This document shows, piece after piece, positions 57,086 through 64,000 of a stretch of DNA of 64,000 nucleotides (positions within the stretch are counted from its first letter, which is position 1; every line of letters begins with the position of its first letter). The notes under the pieces were generated by a model. The model worked only from the letters and a program-made list of their open reading frames with translations. It was not told the origin of the DNA and did no database searches. Source of the DNA: Sciurus carolinensis (Eukaryota; Chordata; Mammalia; Rodentia; Sciuridae); contig NC_062222.1 in assembly GCF_902686445.1 (NCBI RefSeq), positions 132,129,035 through 132,193,034 of the forward strand, in the 5' to 3' direction. A program made the translations under genes and the position numbers.

Positions 57086-58559
57086 GGTGCATTCGTTACA
57101 AAAGGAATGGTAAGAGAAGCACCGAGGTAACATTACAGCTTTTACATTTAAGTTGAATAATGTAGTAAAACAGGATTTTAAGCTAGGTGATTGCCACCCC
57201 TATTATGGGTGAGCATCGTCTAATCCTCTCAGAGTCTGAATAGAACAGAAAAGCAAAAGAAGGGCAGCTTTGCTTTGGTTTGAAGTAGGATGTCCATCTT
57301 CTGCCCTCACATGTTGCTGGACCCCCTTGTTTTCAGGTCTTGAGACTTGGACTGAGGGGCAGCACTGTCCTTCCCGTGTCCCTAGCTTGCAGACTGAAGA
57401 CTGATCTCTGTAACTGTGACATACATTTCCCCCCATCAGGTAATTACAGGTCTTAGCCTCCCTTGCCAATAGAGACCATGGGACCTAAGGGGAAGTTGTT
57501 AGTTATCACCTGGGGGAGGCTCTTTAAGGAGGACTAGTTACTCTGGGAGATGAGCCTGTCTAGTAGGCACTTTCTCCTTCCTGTTTGGAAAGTAGAGACA
57601 GTGGGTGGAGCAAGAGTGATTACTTTATGACCACACAGCTACACTGAGGATGGAAGTCACTTGATAAGTGCAGTGGAGCAGAAAGGTAGAAGTTGCTTGA
57701 GTCTCTAATTTTTGGGGTATGCTGAGATACCAACCTGGTCTGTTTCTAACTTGTTTTACCTATGAGAGAAAACAAGCTCTTATCTTAAGACACCATTCCC
57801 TGAAGTCAAATTCCATCCTCATCAATATGGCTCTGCTCTTAGTAGTGATCTGTTCCTATTGCTCCAAACCATAGGATCATCTTTTCTTGCTTATTTAAAT
57901 CTAATACTAGGTGAGTGAAGAATTACAGAAGGGACATCGACCACATCGAGTGAATGTATGTCATCTGCTACGGGCAGCTTCTCAGACTAAGGAACTCTGG
58001 GCTGAACTCTAGCACCGTGTACATGGGCTGCTTTATTCAGCAAATCACCAGCAAAATGTGCAGAATTGCAAAACATGCGGTGCTAACTAGACCCTGAGAG
58101 GGACACTTGAGCACAGTGTGGCACTGTACAGTGTGACCTCAGCTGAGATCCTGGGAACACATGTCCAGCAAGGCAAATTTTTATCCCTCTCTGCAAGTCT
58201 GAGACTGACCATGGATGTGTCATGGGGCTGATCTGGGGATTACACATAAAATTTAGTAAGTGAATTTGCGAATATGGAATCCAGAAATGCCAGGAACCAA
58301 CAGTTTTATGTTTCAGCTACTGCTTGAGGCATGGGGAACCCAGGAGTAGGCAAATAACCTAATTTTCCTTTCTTCACACTCACTTAATGTCGAGATGAGG
58401 TAGGTAGTTGCTAATGGCTAATCCTACAAAGAAGATTCTTCAAAGCACCACAATATATTATGTGATCAGTTAATTCATTGATGTAATTATTTCAAAGAGC
58501 ATGATCATGTGCTCTCTACACACAAAGCACTGTTAGGCAGTAGAAATGTGTTTTCACTT
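57086..58559 (+). other. Unique sequence, no gene recognised
   Basis: No exon or repeat is supported. The 88-codon minus frame at 57,203-57,469 has no known motif. Confidence 0.4.
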
Positions 58560-58803
58560 TTTATTCATTTCTTCCCCTCTCTTCCCTAAAGCTGTAAGCC
58601 CACTGAAGACAGCAGAGTACCTTACTCATTTTATATTCCTTGCATAGATAGAATTATTTAATGTATTGGAGAGAGAAATCCTAAATTTACACCAGGGTTC
58701 TGTTACTTTTCCTGTAAAATAAATTCTGAGTAGACAGTCTCCATAGACCCATTGAAGTTTGAGTGCATATGAGGCACTCAATAAATATTTGCTGAATTGA
58801 TTT
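58560..58803 (+). mobile_element. L2 LINE 3' end, possibly split
   Basis: 'agctgtaagcccactgaaga' with 'accttactcattttatattc' (58,590-58,645), then 'ggcactcaataaatatttgc' (58,775-58,803) at the typical L2 3' end. About 130 bases between do not fit L2 and may be an insertion. Confidence 0.6.
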
Positions 58804-59319
58804 ATGGAAACACTGTCCCAGTGGTTGCAGATAGGAGTAGTATGGCAGAACTCTCTGAGACTTCAAATAAAAAAGGCATATTTGAACAGCAATAGAGTCA
58901 AATTATGTGACTCTAAGTTGCCAATCTCTCACTTTTTCTGACCTGGGATTCCTTAACTCCAAGTAAATAATAAAGATGCTCTGTGGACAGGGCCGGCAGT
59001 TCTCATGGTGAATGTGAAAGCCCAGGAGCCATGCTCCAGCACGTTATGGGCAGTTTATGGGGCACATCAGTTCATAATGTGAGACAAAGTGGCACCAGAG
59101 ACTCTGATGGCTGCAGTCCAAGTGGACCACCAGGGAAGAAAAATGAAGGAAATTCCAGAAAGAGGAGGTCTGAGTCTCCTCTCCTTACAGCTCAAGTTCC
59201 TAATTCTTCCAAGGATTCCTTCAGCAAAAGCTTTTTCTCTATTTGCCTCACAGTTTATGATTCTTAAAATGAGATACATAGGCATTCATTCAGTCCTTCA
59301 GTCACATGCTCATCTGTGT
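58804..59319 (+). other. Unique sequence, no gene recognised
   Basis: Overlapping short frames on both strands at 58,983-59,325, no known motif. Confidence 0.35.
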
Positions 59320-59440
59320 ATTTAACAAAGAATGATTTGAGCACCTACTATATGCTAGGTGAGGCACTAGGCACAGAGGTTACAGAAGTGACAATAACCC
59401 TGCATGGTCTTTGCACAGGTGGAGCTAAGAGTCTAATAGA
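59320..59440 (-). mobile_element. L2 LINE 3' end fragment
   Basis: Antisense L2 end: 'gagcacctactatatgctag', 'gaggcactaggcacagagg', 'ttacagaagtgacaataacc'. Confidence 0.65.
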
Positions 59441-59727
59441 AGATACATAGAGAAGGGAAAGGCATGATGCTATGAGAACATACCTGGAACTTCCTTCTCC
59501 TGGGGACTCACTCCATGGCCTTAGGCTAGAGACAAAATCAACATGATGAGTGGAGAAAAACAAAAAAACAAGAAATACCATGAACACAGAATACATTTCT
59601 ATGAAGAGAAAATGTGGCTCTGTAGAGACCGTAAAAGAAAAGATTGAAGGTCAGAGCAATGGTTAGAATTTTTGATGATGCTAGGTAAGGAGGTGAGATC
59701 CAATCCTCAATGCCTTGTGTATGGTCC

Positions 59728-61185
59728 ATATTCCATTGCTATAACAAACTACCTGAGGCTGGACAAGTTTTGTAAAGAGAGGTTTATTAGTTTGAAGTTC
59801 TGGAGGTCCAAGGGCAAAGTGTCAGCATCATCTTGATTCTGGTGAGAACCTCATGGTAGATGACATCACAGTGGTAGAAGCCTATACAATAGAGAGCAAT
59901 CACATGGCAAGATATGAAGCAAGTGAGCAAGGAGGGTCCAGTAATGACCTCCCTCTGGGTCCTACCTCGTAACATTTCCACCATTTCACATCACTATTGA
60001 GGACCAAGCTTCTAACACATGAACCCTTGAGGCACAAACTACATCCAAAGCATGGCATTCTGTCATAGCCTCCATGGTTCACTTTCATCTCCCAGGTAAA
60101 ATGCATCCATTACATTACAAGTTGTCTGAAAGTCTAACTCCTTCCACCACCTAAAAGGTCCCAAAGTCTCCCAAGACTCAAGGCAAACATTTTCACCTAT
60201 GAACCTCTGTATAAATAAAAACAAACATAGGTCATATTTCAAAGATACCATAATGGGTCATTTCCTATTTTGAAAGGAAGAAATAGGCAAATACAAGAGT
60301 TATTAGCTTAAATGAAAGACTGACATCCAGCAGGGCAGACATCACATCTCAAAGCACCAGGTCTGACCTCCCATGCAAACTGTGGGGAAGACTGGGACCC
60401 CGAGACCTTGGGCAGCCCTGACCCTTTGGTTATTCTCTGGTGCTGACTTTGCAAGCTGCCAGCAGCTGTCCCTGTTGGCTTTCATATGTTGCTGGTTGCT
60501 CTGTGTTTTTGTGGTCCCCACTGTGGCTCTACTCCCAGGTTCCTACTGGTCATAGCCCCATCCTGGTCTCTCTCCAGGGAGTCTGTTTTGTGACATATTT
60601 CTGCATGGCTTCTCAGAATTTCCTTCAAAATATCAGTGGAGGATGTCGTAACCTGGAACTCTTGCATTCTGCACACCTGCAGAACCATCACTACATGGAT
60701 GCCAAGAGAGTCTGCTGCCAGCAGGAGCTGCACCTGGGCTGACTTGAACCATGGCTGCTGCCACAGAGTGCTTCACTGGGAAATATATGAAGTCTGTGGA
60801 GGTTTAGACTCCTCACTCTAAAACTGGATATTTTGGAAGGCCACTGAGATCCACAAATCTAGCACAGATCAGAATCTCCCCAGTAACTGGGTTATAGAAC
60901 AAATCTAAATACACAACAAAGGAATCCCAAAGGTCAGTCAACACTAAATCCCAACACCTGGATCTTCCAATTTGGAACTCTGCACCAATCCTGCTACAGA
61001 GTACAACATTTGTCACCACTATCCATTCTATCCCATCCTATACTGGCAGACAGGAAGCTGAAAGCTACTGCAACTAACTTCATTCAGTTCCAGGCCACAG
61101 TAGCTCTCAGCTTTGTGAGATACACAGAGGTTTGGGACTTAAAAACTCCCAACACTTGACCTAAGAGTCATGGGACCCAAAAATA
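59728..61185 (-). mobile_element. MST-type MaLR: LTR plus internal region
   Basis: The LTR (59,728-60,050) shows 'attgctataacaaactacct', 'gaggctggacaagttttgta' and 'ggtttattagtttgaagttc'. Internal sequence follows to about 61,185: 'catccagcagggcagacatc', 'gaccttgggcagccctgacc', 'cacacctgcagaaccatcac', 'ttgaaccatggctgctgcc'. The second LTR is missing, cut by the L1 sequence from 61,190. Several frames at 60,373-61,019 are chance. Confidence 0.65.
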
Positions 61186-61189
61186 AATA

Positions 61190-61633
61190 TAAAGATTTAC
61201 ACAATAAGTTCATTCATAGCAACCTCAGAAAATAAAATATTAACTAGAAATAAATCTAATCAACAAAGTGAAAGAACTCTGCAATGAAAACTATAGAACG
61301 TTGAAGAAAGAAATTGAAGAAGACCTCAGAAGATGGAAAGACCTCCCATGTTCATGGATAGGAAGAGTTAATATTGTTAAAATGACCATACTACCAAAAT
61401 CAATAAACAGATTCAATGCAATACCAATCAAAATACCAATGACATTCTTCACAGAACTAGAAAACGTGGTTATAAAATTCATTTGGTAGAATAAAAGATC
61501 CAGAATAGTCAAAGTAATTCTAAGTAAACAAACAAACAAACAGCAACAATAACAAAAACAAACATGCTGGAAGCATCACAATACTTGACTTCAAACTATA
61601 CTACTGAGTTATAGTAACCAAAACTGCCATATG
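61190..61633 (+). mobile_element. L1 ORF2 segment, sense (left arm of a facing pair)
   Basis: Covers ORF2 from 'catagcaacctcagaaaata' to '...atagtaaccaaaactgccat', the part corresponding to about 50,690 down to about 50,275 in the full-length L1. It has no 3' UTR or poly(A) tail. It runs directly into antisense L1 at 61,634. Confidence 0.85.
61268..61489 (+). pseudogene. L1 ORF2 post-RT fragment
   Basis: A 73-codon open piece of ORF2 after the RT motifs: '[55 protein letters not shown]' is visible in one frame and is a conserved L1 block. It is bounded by loss of frame on both sides. It is well preserved, so the arm is not very old. Confidence 0.9.
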
Positions 61634-61647
61634 CAAGAACATGGGAG

Positions 61648-61742
61648 GGGCTGGGGAGATGGCTCAGTCGGTAAAGTGTTTGCCTTGCAAGCACAAGGCC
61701 CTGGGTTCGATCCCCAGCACCACAAAAAAAAAAAAAAAAAAA
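61648..61742 (+). mobile_element. ID SINE at the L1 facing junction
   Basis: ID body with A-box region 'tggctcagtcggtaaagtg', B box 'gggttcgatcccc', and a poly(A) tail. Exact 13-bp target duplications 'aagaacatgggag' lie at 61,635-61,647 and 61,743-61,755. It landed 13-14 bases from the L1/L1 junction. Confidence 0.95.
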
Positions 61743-62679
61743 AAGAACATGGGAGATCTTTTCATTTGCTAAGGTCTTCTTCAATTTCTTTTTTCAGTGT
61801 TCTATAATTTTCATTGTAGAGATTTGTCACCTCCATGGTTAAATTAATTACCAAGTGTTTTATAATTTTTGAGGTTATTGTTAATAGGGTAGTTTTTGAG
61901 ATTTCTTCCTCAGCAGAATTACTGTTGGAGTGTAGGAAAGCTTTTGGAATGAACAATGAATGTTGGTCTTGTACCTTGATACTTTGCTCTAGAAGTCTTC
62001 TAATAGAGTTTTTTGGAGTTTCCCAGATATAGTCTCAGCAAACAGATAATTGGACTTCTTCTTTTCCTATTTGTAATTCCTTTAATTTCCTTCTCTTGCC
62101 TGATCTTTCTGGCTAGAGTTTCAAAAACTACATTGTAAAAAATGGTGAGAGTGGATTTCCTTTTCTTGTTCCTGATTTTTTGAGGACATGGTTTCAGTTT
62201 TTCTGCATTCAATATGGTATTGTCTTTGGGTTTTTCATATATAGTCTTTATAACATTGAGGTAAGTTCCTTCTATCTCTAGTTTCTACAGTACTTTTAAC
62301 ATGAATGTGTCCTGGGTTTTAGCAAAGACCTTTTATGCATCTATTAAGATAATCAGATTGTTCTTGTTTTTGATTATATTAATGTGGCAAATTACATGTA
62401 TTGATTTGCATCCCTGAAATGAAATTCACTTGACAATGGTGTGCTATTTTCTTTATGTGTTTTTCAATGAAGTTTACTAATATTTTATTAGCGAGTTTTA
62501 CATCTGTGTTCCTCGGGGATATTGGTCTGTAGTTTTTTGTTTTGTTTTCTTTTTTATCCTTTATGCATCTTTTTCTGGTTCCAGCATCAGGTTAATACTG
62601 GTTTCATAGAATGTATTTGGGAGTATCCATGCCCTTTCAATTTCATGGAATAATTTGAAAAAGACTGGTGTGAGTGGTT

Positions 62680-62880
62680 CTACATGATGTGGAGTTACAC
62701 TGGTCATGGATTCATATGTGAACACAGGAAAGTCATGTCTGATTCATTCTACTGCCTTTCCTGTTTCCATCTGCCTCCCTCCCCTTCATTTCCCTTTGTC
62801 TAATCCAATGAACTTTGATTTTCCCTCCCCCACCCTTATAATGTGTTAGCAACCACATATCCAAGTGTTCTTATTGTTCC
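62680..62880 (-). mobile_element. L1 3'-UTR-like piece embedded in L1 ORF2
   Basis: 'gtcatgtctgattcattcta', 'tgcctccctccccttcattt', 'ccctttgtctaatccaatga' and 'aatgtgttagcaaccacata' resemble an antisense L1 3' UTR polypurine region. The flanks are ORF2 parts that are about 660 bp apart in the full-length L1 (about 51,590 and 52,250). Confidence 0.55.
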
Positions 62881-63026
62881 CTAAGAATTAATTTTGTCTT
62901 ATTTTGTCTATGACCCATTCTTCATTTCCAAGAGTAATATTCAATCTCTGTGTTATGTGGTTGTTATTATTTTTCTTGCTGTTGAATTCCTGTTTCATTC
63001 CTTTATGATCTAATAGGGTGTATTAG

Positions 63027-63239
63027 TTAATAGTAATTTTTTTTTTTTTTGTATTTACTAAGACTTACATTGTGATCTAGAATATGGTCTAATTTGGAAA
63101 AGGGTCCATGAACTGCTGAGAAGAAAGTAAACTCAGCTGTTCTGGGATTGAATATTCTGTAGATGTCTCTTAGGCTAATTTGGTTTATAATACTATTTAA
63201 GTCAGAAATATCTTTATTGACTTTATGCTTTGATGACAT
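63027..63239 (-). pseudogene. L1 ORF2 endonuclease fragment
   Basis: A 70-codon minus-strand frame with 'LRDIYRIFNPRTAEFTFFSAVHGPFSKLDHILDH', the L1 endonuclease block that precedes the SDH motif. It is part of the right arm, and ORF2 frames are broken on both sides. Confidence 0.85.
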
Positions 63240-63361
63240 GTCTGATGTTGTTAAAGGTGTGTTGAAATCACCCAGTATTATAGTAATGGAGTCTGGCTGA
63301 TATTTAATATCAAGAAGTAATTTTTTATATATTAAGATGCACTGACACTTGGGACATAAAT

Positions 63362-63470
63362 ATGGTCGTGGCTTAGTGCCTGTGAGGCACTGGGTTCAAT
63401 TCTCAGCACATAAATAAATAAATAAAATCAGGTCCATCAACAACTAAAAAAAGTTTTAAAAATTTAAAAA
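63362..63470 (+). mobile_element. ID-type SINE with (aaat)n tail
   Basis: The 5' part is short ('gtggcttagtgcctgtgagg'), then a B-box-like 'gggttcaattctcagca', an (aaat)n stretch and 'ggtccatcaacaactaaaaa'. That tail is shared, to my knowledge, by a squirrel ID subfamily. It sits in the antisense L1. Confidence 0.75.
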
Positions 63471-64000
63471 AATTTACTCCCATTATATATTCTTGTTTGA
63501 TTATTCCCTTTAACAGTATGTAGTGTCTTTCCTTGTCTCTTCTGATTAAATTGTGCTTGAAATCTGCCTTGTCAGATATGAGATTAGCTACTCTTGCTTG
63601 TTACTTTAAGCCTCTAGTTGTCTTTGCCTATGAGATGTGTGTTTTGCAAAGAGCATAGCATTTGATTTTGGTTTTTGATCCTTTACTCCAATCTATGTCT
63701 TTAAATTGGGGAGTTGATATCATTTACATTTAGAATAATTATGGCTATGTGTTTGTGGTTTCTTGCCATTTTGGTTTAATTCTGTTTTTATTTTCATTTA
63801 GTTGTTTGATCTTCTAGTGACCTGCATCTATTTGGGAGTTCTGGAGTATATTTTTGGGTTCTTCTGTGTTCCACATATTTTTGAGTATTCATTGTAGTGC
63901 TGGCTTAGTGGTCCTGAATTCCCTTAATTGATCCTTGTCATGGAAAATTTTTTATTTTATTACTGATTCTGAAAAATAACTTTGCCGGATATAGCAATTT

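Larger units (their letters stand above)
61634..64000 (-). mobile_element. L1 ORF2 to ORF1 segment, antisense (right arm), runs off the window
   Basis: Starts at 'caagaacatgggagatct', corresponding to about 50,519 in the full-length L1, and goes toward the 5' side: RT near 61,850-62,560, endonuclease near 62,900-63,720, and ORF1 C-terminal sequence at the right edge. It is more diverged than the full-length copy. It is interrupted by an ID SINE at 61,648, an L1 3'-UTR-like piece at about 62,680-62,880 (with loss of the ORF2 section between), and another ID-type SINE at 63,362. Confidence 0.8.

Noticed and set aside
61190..64000. Twin-priming (5' inversion) L1
   Set aside because: The arms meet by their 3' sides and no poly(A) tail is present; twin priming gives the opposite arrangement.

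Overview
This window is mammalian nuclear DNA, and the repeats point to a squirrel-like rodent (Sciuridae; a related squirrel-clade rodent is not excluded). The evidence is: young ID-type tRNA-derived SINEs with intact A and B boxes and A tails; composite SINEs in which a B1/7SL-like part is joined to an ID-like part; a young L1 family present as one full-length and several partial copies; many ERVL-MaLR LTRs of one type; and old mammal-wide MIR and L2. No convincing protein-coding exon of a host gene was found. The real protein similarity is all to decayed LINE-1 ORF1 and ORF2. The window is best read as intergenic or deep intronic. All repeat names are from memory of family sequences, without database comparison.

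Layout. 1-11,790 is a nested stack: an old L1 (1-800 and 10,250-11,790) is split by a second, nearly complete old L1 (800-10,240). The second L1 is itself split by a MaLR LTR, a 2.4-kb two-LTR MaLR element that carries a SINE, and three further short insertions. 11,800-25,000 is mostly unique DNA with scattered MIRs, LTRs, one antisense ID SINE and short microsatellites. 25,085-26,420 is a long antisense L2. 27,400-30,020 holds L2, MaLR and MLT1 copies. 30,700-39,400 is sparse (MIR, one composite SINE, old L1 pieces).

39,826-40,595 is a 5'-truncated young L1 with telomere-like hexamers in its 3' UTR. 43,558-43,961 is a candidate solo LTR of another type, with TATA box and poly(A) signal. 47,232-48,050 holds two sense MaLR-type LTRs. 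48,900-55,555 is a full-length antisense L1 with 14-bp target-site duplications, inserted into an L2. Its 5' UTR contains a tandem array of about 35 bp, its ORF1 is frameshifted near an Asn tract, its endonuclease has lost a motif histidine, and its reverse transcriptase is split by an ID SINE. From 59,728 to the window end there is a MaLR LTR with internal sequence, then two L1 segments joined with their 3' sides facing each other.

Nothing here works together as a pathway; the interest is in the layered history of transposition. I did not find a new biological system. The best second-look items are the L1 5' UTR array, the telomere-like tract in an L1 3' UTR, the L1 foldback junction, and the four-layer nested stack.
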